This document shows, piece by piece, positions 49,437 through 58,167 of a stretch of 64,000 bases of DNA (positions are counted from its first letter, which is position 1; each line of letters opens with the position of its first letter). The notes under the pieces were generated by a model that saw only the letters and a program-made list of their open reading frames with translations, did not search any database and had not been told where the DNA came from. The stretch lies in contig NZ_JAHZSU010000003.1 of NCBI RefSeq assembly GCF_019457945.1, positions 62,001 to 126,000 of the forward strand, read 5' to 3'. The stretch is from Ornithinimicrobium laminariae (GTDB lineage: Bacteria; Actinomycetota; Actinomycetes; Actinomycetales; Dermatophilaceae). Made by a program: the position numbers and the translations under genes.

Positions 49437-50170
49437 CGCTTATCACCGGTGAGTTCGAAGAAACGCTCTTCGAGCGATGCCCCGGCGCGCACTTCGTCTA
49501 GCGAGCCCTGGGCCACGACGTGACCTCCTGCCACGACCACGATGTGATCGGCCAGCCGCTCAGCTTCTTCAAAAGAGTGCGTGCTCAGCACCACGGTTGA
49601 TCCTTGGTCTGAGTAGTTTCGAATCAACTCATGGACTTCCCGGCGACTATGCGGATCGAGGCCAGCGGTCGGCTCATCCAAAAAAGCAACCAAGGGTCGA
49701 CCGATCAGGGCGGCGGCCAAGGCGACTCGTTGGCGTTGGCCGCCCGAGAGCCGTCGAATGGGCGTGTCCCGAAAGCCCTCGAGGCCCAATGTTGCGGCCA
49801 ACTCGGTCGGTGGCCATGGCTGGACATAGAACTTACTGAGGTGTTTCAACAGGGCAAGCGGCTTGACGGCTTGCGGTAGCCCGCCGTCCTGCAACATGAC
49901 TCCTACATTGGCGCGGTGTTTGGCATCGGCTTGCCAAGGGTCCGTCGCCAGCACTGAAACCTGACCGCTTTGGGACTTAGCCAGTCCAGTCGCGATGTCG
50001 ATAGCGCTCGATTTTCCGGCGCCATTGGGACCGAGAATGCAGGTGATCTGGCCCTGAGATGCGCTCCAGGACATATCGCGCAGGACCTCAACGGCGCCGA
50101 ACCTCTGGGCGACACCCTCGAACACCACAGCGGCATGAAGTGCACGCTCGGTCGGGTTTACAGAAGTCAC
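49433..50170 (-). CDS. ABC transporter ATP-binding protein
   Basis: A 245-residue ABC ATPase. Walker A is GPNGAGKSSAID near residue 47, the signature RLSGGQRQRVALAAAL near 140, and Walker B PLVAFLDEPTAGLDP near 160, followed by the switch histidine in STHSFEEAE. It pairs with the overlapping permease gene downstream. The start is GTG 50170, preceded 6 nt upstream by TATCGT, a leaderless-type -10. It is divergent from sufR. Confidence 0.92.
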   Translation of the reverse strand: MTSVNPTERALHAAVVFEGVAQRFGAVEVLRDMSWSASQGQITCILGPNGAGKSSAIDIATGLAKSQSGQVSVLATDPWQADAKHRANVGVMLQDGGLPQAVKPLALLKHLSKFYVQPWPPTELAATLGLEGFRDTPIRRLSGGQRQRVALAAALIGRPLVAFLDEPTAGLDPHSRREVHELIRNYSDQGSTVVLSTHSFEEAERLADHIVVVAGGHVVAQGSLDEVRAGASLEERFFELTGDKR

Positions 50171-50176
50171 CCGCCA

Positions 50177-50182
50177 ACGATA
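50177..50182 (-). promoter_or_regulatory. -10 element for a leaderless ABC transporter transcript
   Basis: On the minus strand TATCGT is followed by 6 nt (TGGCGG) and GTG at 50170. It fits the same TANNNT spacing rule as other starts in the window. Confidence 0.5.
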
Positions 50183-50266
50183 AGGGGCGGGGAGCTGTTC
50201 GGTGTGGTCGAGGGTGCGGGAACAGAGTGAGGCAATACTTGGTTGGACTGAATGTGGATATAGGTG

Positions 50267-50281
50267 ACACTGACATAGTGT
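50267..50281 (+). promoter_or_regulatory. Candidate SufR operator overlapping the sufR start
   Basis: ACACT-GACAT-AGTGT is a perfect 5-bp inverted repeat with a 5-nt centre. It covers the preferred sufR start codon (GTG 50278) and lies directly after the putative ribosome binding site AGGTGA. Position and symmetry suit autorepression of sufR and the suf operon by a dimeric repressor. Confidence 0.45.
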
Positions 50282-50988
50282 TTTTCGCTGATGGCACCGC
50301 AGAGTCCCGTACCAGGGACTTAGTGCAGGCTGCCGTCAGCACGCGTGGACCCGTCACAGCCCGTGAACTAGCCACCGAATTTGACCTCACTCCTGCCGCT
50401 GTCCGCCGTCACCTCGATGCGCTTGCGGCGAAGGGAATGATCGAAGAACGCGAGGTTGTTCAGTCCGGTCGTCGGGGGCGCGGGCGTCCAGCCCGCGCTT
50501 ACGTGCTGACCGCTAGCGGCCAGGAACAACTTCCCACCACGTATGACGACGTCGCCATCGCGGCTCTTCGTTTCCTTTCCGAGCACTCAGGCACCCACGC
50601 GGTGGCTGAGTTCGCGGATCAGCAAATGGCCGAGCTCGAGAAGACGTTGCTGGAAGACATCGGTGATCACGACGACGACGTCCAGACCCGGACGCTGGCG
50701 TTGGCCGAAGCGCTCTCTAAGCAGGGCTATGCAGCGAGCACCCGACCGGTTGGGCAGGGAACAGGTTTAGCTGGATTGCAGTTATGCCAAGGCCACTGCC
50801 CGATGCGTGGTGTTGCTAATGAGTTCAAAGAATTTTGCGACGCGGAGACCTCAATGATCTCTCGTGTCCTGGGTGTGCACGTGCAGCGGCTGGCCACATT
50901 GGCTGGCGGCGAACACGTGTGCACCACGTTTGTCCCCACGGGACCCATGGGTTCTGTTCCCACCCCAGAAGAAAGGCCCTCTCGATGA
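50278..50988 (+). CDS. sufR: SufR-like Fe-S cluster-responsive transcriptional repressor
   Basis: A 236-residue ArsR/DeoR-like winged helix-turn-helix protein (HTH about 10-60, with [19 protein letters not shown]) with a C-terminal cluster-binding region. The cysteines are in [10 protein letters not shown] and EFCDAE. SufR senses cluster status and represses the suf operon. GTG 50278 was chosen because AGGTGA lies 12 nt upstream and it gives a family-like N-terminus; GTG 50227 and GTG 50254 are in-frame alternatives, and the longer extension antisense to the ABC gene is rejected. The stop overlaps sufB (ATGA). Confidence 0.88.
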   Translation: MFFADGTAESRTRDLVQAAVSTRGPVTARELATEFDLTPAAVRRHLDALAAKGMIEEREVVQSGRRGRGRPARAYVLTASGQEQLPTTYDDVAIAALRFLSEHSGTHAVAEFADQQMAELEKTLLEDIGDHDDDVQTRTLALAEALSKQGYAASTRPVGQGTGLAGLQLCQGHCPMRGVANEFKEFCDAETSMISRVLGVHVQRLATLAGGEHVCTTFVPTGPMGSVPTPEERPSR

Positions 50989-52406
50989 GTACCAACATTG
51001 AAGAGCTCAACCCAGGTCTAAAGGACCTCGGGACGTATGAGTACGGCTGGGCAGATAGCGACAGTGCCGGTTCCACGGCCCGTCGTGGCCTCAGCGAAGA
51101 TGTCGTTGCGGACATCTCCTCGCGAAAGAGCGAGCCAGAGTGGATGTTGAACGCCCGCATGAAGGCGCTCAAGCTCTTTGGCAAGAAGCCGATGCCGACC
51201 TGGGGCAGCGACCTCACCGGGATCCACTTCGACAACATCAAGTACTTCGTGAAGTCCACCGAGAAGCAGGCCACCAGCTGGGAAGACCTGCCCGAGGACA
51301 TCAAGAACACCTACGACCGTCTGGGCATCCCCGAGGCCGAGAAGCAGCGTCTCGTTGCTGGCGTCGCAGCACAGTACGAGTCTGAGGTTGTCTACCACCA
51401 GATCCGTGAGGACCTGGAGGAAAAGGGTGTCATCTTTGTCGACACCGACACCGCGCTTCGTGAGCACGAGGACCTGTTCCGCGAGTACTTCGCCTCGGTG
51501 ATCCCCACCGGTGACAACAAGTTCTCCGCCTTGAACACGGCCGTCTGGTCGGGCGGCTCGTTCATCTATGTCCCCCCGGGCGTCCACGTGGACATCCCGC
51601 TGCAGGCCTACTTCCGGATTAACACCGAAAACATGGGTCAGTTCGAGCGCACCCTGATCATCGCTGACGAAGGCTCCTCGGTGCACTACGTCGAGGGCTG
51701 CACGGCCCCGATCTACCAGAGCGACTCGCTGCACTCCGCAGTTGTCGAGATCGTCGTGAAGAAGAACGCTCGCGTCCGCTACACGACGATCCAGAACTGG
51801 TCGAACAACGTCTACAACCTGGTCACCAAGCGTGCGACCTGTGCAGAAGGCGCCACGATGGAGTGGATCGATGGCAACATCGGCTCCAAGGTCACCATGA
51901 AGTACCCGGCAATCTTCTTGATGGGCGAGCACTCCAAGGGCGAGACCCTCTCGGTTGCTTTCGCAGGCGAGGGCCAGCACCAGGACGCCGGCGCCAAGAT
52001 GGTGCACGCAGCCCCACATACGTCATCGACGATCGTGTCGAAGTCGGTGGCTCGTGGTGGCGGTCGCACCTCCTACCGCGGCTTGGTTCAGGTCCTGGAT
52101 GGTGCACACCACAGCAAGTCCAGCGTGGTCTGCGACGCACTGTTGGTCGACCAGATTTCGCGTTCTGACACCTACCCCTACGTGGACGTTCGTGAAGACG
52201 ACGTCCAGATGGGCCACGAGGCAACCGTCTCGAAGGTGTCCGAGGACCAGATGTTCTACCTGATGTCTCGCGGAATGTCCGAGACCGAAGCGATGGCGAT
52301 GATCGTCCGCGGCTTCGTTGAGCCCATCGCTCGCGAACTGCCGATGGAATACGCGCTTGAGTTGAACCGGCTCATCGAACTGCAAATGGAAGGAGCAGTC
52401 GGCTGA
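50985..52406 (+). CDS. sufB: Fe-S cluster assembly scaffold SufB
   Basis: Part of the SufBCD scaffold on which Fe-S clusters are built. The 473-residue protein has the family core beta-helix with [18 protein letters not shown] and [10 protein letters not shown] (with the conserved cysteine), and the C-terminal [19 protein letters not shown] motif. ATG 50985 overlaps the sufR stop; an upstream in-frame extension is antisense-free but overlaps sufR coding and is not used. No intein is present, unlike in some mycobacterial SufB. The stop overlaps sufD (TGATG). Confidence 0.96.
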   Translation: MSTNIEELNPGLKDLGTYEYGWADSDSAGSTARRGLSEDVVADISSRKSEPEWMLNARMKALKLFGKKPMPTWGSDLTGIHFDNIKYFVKSTEKQATSWEDLPEDIKNTYDRLGIPEAEKQRLVAGVAAQYESEVVYHQIREDLEEKGVIFVDTDTALREHEDLFREYFASVIPTGDNKFSALNTAVWSGGSFIYVPPGVHVDIPLQAYFRINTENMGQFERTLIIADEGSSVHYVEGCTAPIYQSDSLHSAVVEIVVKKNARVRYTTIQNWSNNVYNLVTKRATCAEGATMEWIDGNIGSKVTMKYPAIFLMGEHSKGETLSVAFAGEGQHQDAGAKMVHAAPHTSSTIVSKSVARGGGRTSYRGLVQVLDGAHHSKSSVVCDALLVDQISRSDTYPYVDVREDDVQMGHEATVSKVSEDQMFYLMSRGMSETEAMAMIVRGFVEPIARELPMEYALELNRLIELQMEGAVG

Positions 52407-53590
52407 TGACTCTTGTCACCGACAAGCCGCACAACGACCCGCAGACGCAGGTCGCAACCATTCCCGACAAGTCGCGCGCCGAGCGTCTGACCTCGTTTGA
52501 GGTTGAGGACTTCGCCGTCCCGACAGGTCGCGAAGAGGAGTGGCGCTTCACCCCTGTCGACCGTTTGGCGGGCCTGTTTTCCGACACGGCGACCGACGCA
52601 GATGCAGTCAGCTTCAGCACCAAGGTGCCAGAAGAGGCACTGCAGGCTGCGCTGGCCGCTGGCGTCGCCCCGCGTGGGACCGTCTTGGTCCCCGGCGACC
52701 GTGGCTCCGTCGTCGGCTCTGCGAACTCGCCCGAGGCGACCTACATCAAGGTCCCCAACGACGCTGAGTATGCGGAACCGCTGCGGGTCGACATCACCGG
52801 TAACGGTGCTGGTCGCCGAGTCAACTCCCACATCGTGTTGGAGGCTGGCTCGCACAGCAAGGCGCTCATCATCTTGGATCACACCGGAAGCGCTGACTTC
52901 TCGGGCAACGTAGAAATCAAGGTGGGCGACGGTGCAGACCTGACGGTCGTCACGCTGCAGCGGTGGGCCGATGACGCCAACCACTTGGCACAGCACGACG
53001 CAGTGGTCGGCCGCGATGCGACATACAAGCACATCGCGGTTTCGTTGGGCGGTTCCATCGTCCGGATGAACAGCAACGTCCGCTATGCGGGCCCCGGTGG
53101 CGACGCCACCTTGCTGGGTGTCTACTTCGCCGACGCTGGTCAGCACTTGGAGCACCGCTCCTTTGTTGACCACAACGCACCGCAGTGTAAGTCCTTGGTT
53201 ACCTACAAGGGCGCGCTTCAGGGCGAAACCGCACACACCGTGTGGGTTGGCGACGTGCTGATCCGTGCCGAGGCCGAAGGCATCGACACGTATGAGCTGA
53301 ACCGCAACCTGGTGCTCTCCGATGGCGCTCGTGCCGACTCGGTGCCCAACCTCGAGATCGAGACTGGCGACATCGCCGGAGCCGGCCACGCCAGCTCCAC
53401 CGGTCGCTTCGATGACGAGCAGTTGTTCTACCTGATGTCGCGCGGTGTTTCTGAAGACGAGGCACGACGCATGGTCGTTCGTGGCTTCTTTGCCGACATC
53501 ATCGCCAAGATCGGCGTCGCAGAGGTTGTTGACCCCCTGATGGAGGCAATCGACGCGGAGTTGGCTTTGGACATGAAGGGCGAGGCGTGA
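52406..53590 (+). CDS. sufD: Fe-S cluster assembly protein SufD
   Basis: The 394-residue partner of SufB in the SufBC2D complex, paralogous to SufB. The N-terminal EEEWRFTPVDRLAGLF region, the beta-helix core and the C-terminal RGVSEDEARRMVVRGFFADI motif are visible. It also has the conserved LEHRSFVDHNAPQCKSLV segment. The start overlaps the sufB stop by one base, and the stop overlaps the Rieske gene in GTGA. Confidence 0.95.
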   Translation: MTLVTDKPHNDPQTQVATIPDKSRAERLTSFEVEDFAVPTGREEEWRFTPVDRLAGLFSDTATDADAVSFSTKVPEEALQAALAAGVAPRGTVLVPGDRGSVVGSANSPEATYIKVPNDAEYAEPLRVDITGNGAGRRVNSHIVLEAGSHSKALIILDHTGSADFSGNVEIKVGDGADLTVVTLQRWADDANHLAQHDAVVGRDATYKHIAVSLGGSIVRMNSNVRYAGPGGDATLLGVYFADAGQHLEHRSFVDHNAPQCKSLVTYKGALQGETAHTVWVGDVLIRAEAEGIDTYELNRNLVLSDGARADSVPNLEIETGDIAGAGHASSTGRFDDEQLFYLMSRGVSEDEARRMVVRGFFADIIAKIGVAEVVDPLMEAIDAELALDMKGEA

Positions 53591-53952
53591 CCGAAGACGT
53601 CAGCACCGACCGTTTGGCGGAGTTCACCAAGGTTTGCTCCTTGGCGGACCTGCCAAACGTCGGCGCGGTCTGCGCCGACTTTGATGGACGTCGAGTGGCG
53701 ATCGCGCGGGATAGCTCCGGCGCAGTGCATGCCTTTGACGACACCTGCAGTCACGCCAAGGTCTCCCTCTCTGAGGGCGATGTTGAAGACGACGTCATCG
53801 AGTGCTGGCTGCACGGCTCCGGTTTCAACATGAAAACCGGCAAGCCGACCAGCCTGCCAGCCACCGAACCCATCGCGGTGCACACCGTGCAGATTGAGGG
53901 AGATGACGTCTACGTCGCCCTCTCCGATTCATTTAAGCAAGGAGAAAAGTAA
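53587..53952 (+). CDS. Rieske-type [2Fe-2S] ferredoxin of the suf operon
   Basis: A 121-residue soluble Rieske protein of the non-haem iron oxygenase ferredoxin type. Ligands are in CSHAKVSLSEG and CWLHGSGFNMKTG. It starts with GTG overlapping the sufD stop and sits between sufD and sufC, a position also seen in other actinobacteria. A likely role is electron transfer to cluster assembly or to a redox partner; this is inferred from context. No signal peptide is present, unlike the Rieske lipoprotein at 30440. Confidence 0.88.
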   Translation: MTEDVSTDRLAEFTKVCSLADLPNVGAVCADFDGRRVAIARDSSGAVHAFDDTCSHAKVSLSEGDVEDDVIECWLHGSGFNMKTGKPTSLPATEPIAVHTVQIEGDDVYVALSDSFKQGEK

Positions 53953-53954
53953 CT

Positions 53955-54713
53955 ATGGCTACATTAGAAATTAAGGACTTGCACGTCTCGGTTGAGACCG
54001 AGGCTGGCGACAAAGAGATCCTGCGCGGCGTTGACTTGACGCTGAACTCGGGCGAGACGCACGCCATCATGGGCCCCAACGGCTCTGGCAAGTCGACCCT
54101 GGCCTACTCGATCGCGGGTCACCCCAAGTACACGATCACCTCCGGCACGGTCACCCTCGACGGTGAAGACGTGTTGGCGATGGGCGTGGACGAGCGTGCC
54201 CAGGCTGGACTGTTCTTGGCTATGCAGTACCCGGTCGAGGTCCCCGGCGTCACGGTCTCTAACTTCCTGCGTACGGCAAAGACTGCCATTGACGGCGAAG
54301 CGCCCAAGCTGCGCACGTGGATCAAGGAAGTCAAGGAAGCCATGGGCCAGCTGCGGATGGACCCCGTCTTCGCTGAGCGCAACGTCAACGAAGGCTTTTC
54401 CGGTGGCGAAAAGAAGCGCCACGAGATCCTGCAGATGGAATTGCTCAAGCCCAAGATGGCCATCCTCGACGAGACCGACTCTGGCCTTGACGTTGACGCG
54501 CTGAAGGTTGTCTCCGAAGGCGTCAACCGCGTCAAGGAAAACAGCGAAGTTGGCGTCATGCTGATCACGCACTACACGCGGATCCTGCGCTACATCGAGC
54601 CTGACCACGTGCACGTGTTCATCAACGGTCGTGTTGCCGAGTCCGGTGGCCCCGAGTTGGCCGATCGCCTCGAAAACGAAGGCTACGACCGCTACCAGGG
54701 CGCACAGGTCTGA
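53955..54713 (+). CDS. sufC: Fe-S cluster assembly ATPase SufC
   Basis: The ATPase of the SufBC2D complex, driving conformational changes needed for cluster assembly. The 252-residue protein has Walker A GPNGSGKSTLAYSIAGHPKY near residue 39, the variant signature FSGGEKKRHEILQ, and Walker B MAILDETDSGLD. The Walker B ends in DETDSGLD rather than the transporter-type DEPTSGLD, a SufC hallmark. It has a weak AAGGAG upstream and sufS follows after 2 nt. Confidence 0.97.
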   Translation: MATLEIKDLHVSVETEAGDKEILRGVDLTLNSGETHAIMGPNGSGKSTLAYSIAGHPKYTITSGTVTLDGEDVLAMGVDERAQAGLFLAMQYPVEVPGVTVSNFLRTAKTAIDGEAPKLRTWIKEVKEAMGQLRMDPVFAERNVNEGFSGGEKKRHEILQMELLKPKMAILDETDSGLDVDALKVVSEGVNRVKENSEVGVMLITHYTRILRYIEPDHVHVFINGRVAESGGPELADRLENEGYDRYQGAQV

Positions 54714-54715
54714 TC

Positions 54716-56020
54716 TTGTCTTTGGCATTCAGCGTGGGGGAGTCGGCTCAGATTCGCGCCGACTTCCCCATCCTTGCCCGAACGGTCCGCGACGAGAAGC
54801 CCTTGGTCTACCTCGACAGCGGCGCTACCTCGCAAAAGCCACGGGTCGTTTTGGACGCAGAGCGCGAGTTCTACACCCAGCACAACGCTGCGGTGCACCG
54901 AGGCGCGCACCAACTGGCTGAGGAAGCGACCGAAGCTTTCGAGGACGCACGAGCGACGATCGCTGCGTTCCTTGGCGGCAACAGCGACGAGATTGTCTTC
55001 ACCAAGAACGGCACCGAAGCCATCAACCTGATCGCGTATGCGGTGAGCAATGCGGCGTTCCCCGGTGCGGTTGATGGTGCGGATCTGGCTGCGGCCGCCC
55101 GCTTGTCTGTGGGACCTGGTGACGAGATTGTGGTCACCGAAATGGAGCACCACGCCAACCTGGTTCCGTGGCAAGAGCTGGCCCGTCGCACCGGAGCCAC
55201 CTTGAAGTGGATCGCGATCGACGAAGAAGGGCGCTTGGGCGCTCCTGAGTCAGCGATCAGCGACCGCACCAAGATCTTGGCGATCACCCACGTCTCGAAC
55301 GTGGTTGGCACCCGCAACGATCTGGCTCCCTATGTCGCGGCGGCCAAGGCTAACAACGCCATCGTGGTCGTTGACGCCTGTCAATCAGTGCCACACCTGG
55401 ATGTCACCGATCTCACGGTGGCTGACTCTGGCATTGACTTCGTGATCTTCACCGGTCACAAGGTGCTTGGTCCTTCGGGGATCGGTGTCTTGTGGGGTCG
55501 GACAGAGTTGCTCGCAGCAATGCCACCCTTCTTGACCGGCGGATCGATGATCGAGGTCGTCAAGATGGAGGGGTCAACGTATGCCCCGCCACCACAGCGC
55601 TTCGAGGCTGGAGTGCCAGTGGCTGCTCAGGCCGTGGGTCTCGCCGCCGCGGTGAGGTACCTGCAGGGCTGGGGTATGGATCGCGTTCACGCGCACGATG
55701 AGGCACTGACTGCATACGCGCTTGAGCAAATGGCGACTCGACCCTGGCTGAAGGTGCTCGGGCCGCGCGACGCCGCCGAACGAGTCGGGTCTGTCGCTTT
55801 CGTCGTTGAGGGTGTGCATCCGCACGATGTCGGCCAGATTTTGGACGACGACGGTATTGCCGTGCGTACGGGGCACCACTGTGCTTGGCCGCTGCACCGC
55901 GCGCTGGGAGTGCCCTCGAGCACTCGGGCGAGCTTCGGCATCTACACGACCACCGATGAGATTGACGCGATGATGGCGAGCCTGGACCGCGTCGTCGAGA
56001 TTTTTGGGGTGAACAGCTGA
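54716..56020 (+). CDS. sufS: Cysteine desulfurase SufS
   Basis: A PLP enzyme that takes sulfur from cysteine and passes it to SufU. The 434-residue protein has the PLP lysine in FTGHKVLGPSGIGVLWG and the active-site cysteine in RTGHHCAWPLHRAL. The start is TTG 54716, or GTG 54734 six codons later; both lack a strong Shine-Dalgarno. The stop overlaps sufU (TGATG). Confidence 0.94.
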   Translation: MSLAFSVGESAQIRADFPILARTVRDEKPLVYLDSGATSQKPRVVLDAEREFYTQHNAAVHRGAHQLAEEATEAFEDARATIAAFLGGNSDEIVFTKNGTEAINLIAYAVSNAAFPGAVDGADLAAAARLSVGPGDEIVVTEMEHHANLVPWQELARRTGATLKWIAIDEEGRLGAPESAISDRTKILAITHVSNVVGTRNDLAPYVAAAKANNAIVVVDACQSVPHLDVTDLTVADSGIDFVIFTGHKVLGPSGIGVLWGRTELLAAMPPFLTGGSMIEVVKMEGSTYAPPPQRFEAGVPVAAQAVGLAAAVRYLQGWGMDRVHAHDEALTAYALEQMATRPWLKVLGPRDAAERVGSVAFVVEGVHPHDVGQILDDDGIAVRTGHHCAWPLHRALGVPSSTRASFGIYTTTDEIDAMMASLDRVVEIFGVNS

Positions 56021-56517
56021 TGGATATGTATGGCGAGTTAATCCTGGAGCATTCAAAGCGCCCAGTCGCATCTGGACTGCGTGACGGTCATGCTGGCGAG
56101 GCCTATCACGTCAACACGACTTGCGGAGATGAAGTCACTGTCCGCGTGCACTTGTCGCAGACCGCTGGCGCTGACAGCGTGTTGGCGCCTGGCGATGTGA
56201 CCTTGACAGACCTGTCCTATGACGCGACTGGCTGCAGCATTTCGATGGCCGCCACGTCGATGTTGGCCCAAGAAGCCATCGGCGAGTCTGTCGCCGACAG
56301 CCTTGATGTTTATCGCGGCGTGCAAGCAATGCTGACCTCCCGCGGCCAAGATGCAGGCGACGTCGAAGAGATTGGCGATGCCGTCGCTTTGGCTGGTGTT
56401 TCAAAGTATCCAGCGCGGGTGAAGTGTGCCCTGCTGGGGTGGAGTGCCTACCTTGATGCCCTTGCTCGGGCGGGCGTTGACATCTCCAGCGTAAAATCTT
56501 CCATTAAGACCCCTTGA
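56020..56517 (+). CDS. sufU: SufU sulfur-transfer/scaffold protein
   Basis: A 165-residue NifU-N-like zinc protein that accepts persulfide sulfur from SufS. Conserved cysteines are in NTTCGDEVTV, SYDATGCSISMA and VKCALLGWSAYLDAL. The N-terminus MDMYGELILEHSKRP is typical. It is encoded immediately after sufS, with overlapping stop and start, and before sufT. The SufS-SufU pair replaces SufE in this phylum. Confidence 0.93.
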   Translation: MDMYGELILEHSKRPVASGLRDGHAGEAYHVNTTCGDEVTVRVHLSQTAGADSVLAPGDVTLTDLSYDATGCSISMAATSMLAQEAIGESVADSLDVYRGVQAMLTSRGQDAGDVEEIGDAVALAGVSKYPARVKCALLGWSAYLDALARAGVDISSVKSSIKTP

Positions 56518-56528
56518 AAGGTGCAGTC

Positions 56529-56855
56529 ATGAGTGAAATCACTGCAGTTCCGAATGTTGCCGATGTCGAAGAGGCGTTGCACGACGTTGTTGACCCCGAG
56601 TTGGGCATCAATGTCGTTGACCTTGGCCTGATCTACGGAGTCACCGTGGACGCCAGCGCACACGCTGTCGTTGACATGACGCTCACCAGTGCTGCTTGCC
56701 CGTTGACGGATGTCATCGAAGATCAGACAGCCCAGGCGTTGGAAGGCCTCGTGGCCAGTCACCGTATTAACTGGGTCTGGATGCCGCCGTGGGGCCCGGA
56801 CAAGATTACCCCCGAGGGCCGCGAGCAGTTGCGCGCCTTGGGCTTCAACATCTGA
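56529..56855 (+). CDS. sufT: SufT/MIP18-family (DUF59) Fe-S assembly protein
   Basis: A 108-residue protein of the PaaD/MIP18 family. Signatures are the N-terminal VEEALHDVVDPELGINVVDL and the SAACPLTDVIEDQ region with its conserved cysteine. SufT helps Fe-S cluster maturation under high demand. ATG 56529 has GAAAGG at 7 nt; an upstream TTG five codons earlier is less likely. It closes the suf operon. Confidence 0.92.
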   Translation: MSEITAVPNVADVEEALHDVVDPELGINVVDLGLIYGVTVDASAHAVVDMTLTSAACPLTDVIEDQTAQALEGLVASHRINWVWMPPWGPDKITPEGREQLRALGFNI

Positions 56856-56856
56856 G

Positions 56857-57492
56857 GTGACTGGCCCTAGGCGCCTAGAGATTCCTGCCCAGCGAATTGT
56901 TCGCTGGTGTGCTGGATTTGAAGAGCGCCACGGAGTTACCGCGTGGAGCGCTGAGGCAGAGCGCTACCTGCTTCGCGCTCACGATGGCAGCGAAGCCGCT
57001 TTGAGCGGTTGGCGCGAGCCGGGTTCAGCAGCGGTGCCGCCGCTTGACCTCAGTGGTTGGGCAGCGGCACCGTCTGTGTTTGGTCTGGTCTTGGTGCGAC
57101 GGGGTGGCTACACCGTGGGTGTCGTCCAGGATGGCGTCTTGGCGCAGCACTACGCCGGGACCCGGTATGTGCAGTCGCGGACGGCAGCTGGCGGTTGGTC
57201 CCAGCAGCGGTACGCCCGTAGACGGGGAAATCAAGCCGATGCCCTGGTCAACGCGGTGGCGGATCGCGCAGCTGCGATGTGGTCCGAGCACAACCTGGGG
57301 GGAGTGGTCATCGGTGGCGACAAAGCCCTGGCAGCCTCTGTGCTAAACGAATTGGTCCTGCCTGAGTCGGTGACGGACACGCAACGCCAGTTTTACGACA
57401 TACCTGATCCACGGCATGCAGTGCTCAAGAAGGTCGTGGATCGGTCACTTCGAGTGAGTGTCGATATCACTGAGACTGACCTGCCTAGTTAA
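56857..57492 (+). CDS. acVLRF1-type peptidyl-tRNA hydrolase/release factor
   Basis: A 211-residue protein of the actinobacterial VLRF1 (Vms1-like release factor) family, which lacks a stop-codon recognition domain and is thought to free nascent chains from tRNA in ribosome rescue. The N-terminal region (about 1-70) is followed by the eRF1-like fold with the loop GTRYVQSRTAAGGWSQQR, including the catalytic-type glutamine in GGWSQQR, and VVIGGDKALAASVLNE near the end. GTG 56857 starts one base after the sufT stop, suggesting cotranscription with suf. Activity is inferred from the motif. Confidence 0.78.
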   Translation: MTGPRRLEIPAQRIVRWCAGFEERHGVTAWSAEAERYLLRAHDGSEAALSGWREPGSAAVPPLDLSGWAAAPSVFGLVLVRRGGYTVGVVQDGVLAQHYAGTRYVQSRTAAGGWSQQRYARRRGNQADALVNAVADRAAAMWSEHNLGGVVIGGDKALAASVLNELVLPESVTDTQRQFYDIPDPRHAVLKKVVDRSLRVSVDITETDLPS

Positions 57493-57521
57493 AAATCCAG
57501 ACTCCTACAGGCACTAACTGG

Positions 57522-57527
57522 TAAATT
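57522..57527 (+). promoter_or_regulatory. -10 element for a leaderless lipoprotein transcript
   Basis: TAAATT is followed by 7 nt (CTTGAGA) and ATG 57535. It sits in an unusually AT-rich 45-bp gap after the suf operon. No Shine-Dalgarno is present. Confidence 0.5.
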
Positions 57528-57534
57528 CTTGAGA

Positions 57535-58155
57535 ATGAGAAACGATCGAGTTACCTCGCGCCGTCGCAGGAAAATCGTGTTGGCAATGATCTTCGGATTG
57601 GCCATGGCGGGTGCAACATCATGTGGTGGCTCGGACAGTGAAGGCTCGGTCGAGCCTCCCGAGGCGGTTGATACCGACTCAAGCCAGGTGGAAGCAGACG
57701 CGGCTGAACCCGATGAAGCTGACGAAGCCGAAGTTGAAGAATCGGAAGCTGAGTCAGAGGCGGCCAGTGGCTCTGGATCGGGCACGGTGACCATGGGCGA
57801 CGGCACCGTGTACGAGATTGTGAATCTCACCCAGTGCGACACGTCCGCGACGGATCCCAGCGGCTTCCCGCTTAAGACCGGCTATGGGATCTATGGCAGC
57901 ACCGCAGATGGCAGCGTGGAGATTTTCTTCTCCCGAGCCGGGCTTGATGACGACGACGCATTCTTTGGTGGCGGTATCGAGGGAGATTTCAATGGCGACG
58001 GCGAGACTGACGAACTGCTGTATTCAGCGCAATCAGGGACCGAAGACATCAGCATCGACGGGCCCAGCGCTTTCGGCACCGTTGAGGTGAGGTCGCTAGG
58101 CCGCGAAGACCCTCATGGTGAAGAGTCGACCGTCGAGATCGATTTCACCTGCTGA
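57535..58155 (+). CDS. Acidic secreted lipoprotein with LpqH-like C-terminal pattern
   Basis: A 206-residue protein with a signal peptide (RRRRKIVLAMIFGLAMAG) and lipobox-like ATSC (about residue 27). A very acidic, serine-rich linker (about 30-80; EADEAEVEESEAESE) precedes a beta-rich domain ending VEIDFTC, with a cysteine pair (VNLTQCDTS and the last residue) that could form a disulfide. The DFNGDGETDE segment resembles a calcium-binding FG-GAP/EF-hand loop. The layout recalls the mycobacterial 19-kDa antigen (LpqH) family, but I am not sure of homology. Function unknown. Confidence 0.7.
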   Translation: MRNDRVTSRRRRKIVLAMIFGLAMAGATSCGGSDSEGSVEPPEAVDTDSSQVEADAAEPDEADEAEVEESEAESEAASGSGSGTVTMGDGTVYEIVNLTQCDTSATDPSGFPLKTGYGIYGSTADGSVEIFFSRAGLDDDDAFFGGGIEGDFNGDGETDELLYSAQSGTEDISIDGPSAFGTVEVRSLGREDPHGEESTVEIDFTC

Positions 58156-58167
58156 GTGACCCAGCTA

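Noticed and set aside
50059-50277. N-terminal extension of sufR
   Set aside because: The extension is antisense to the start of the ABC ATPase gene and its protein sequence is unlike SufR.
51018-52019. 333-codon minus-strand frame opposite sufB
   Set aside because: Antisense shadow of sufB; a second one lies opposite sufB and sufD at 52256-53389. Both lack conserved motifs and ribosome binding sites.
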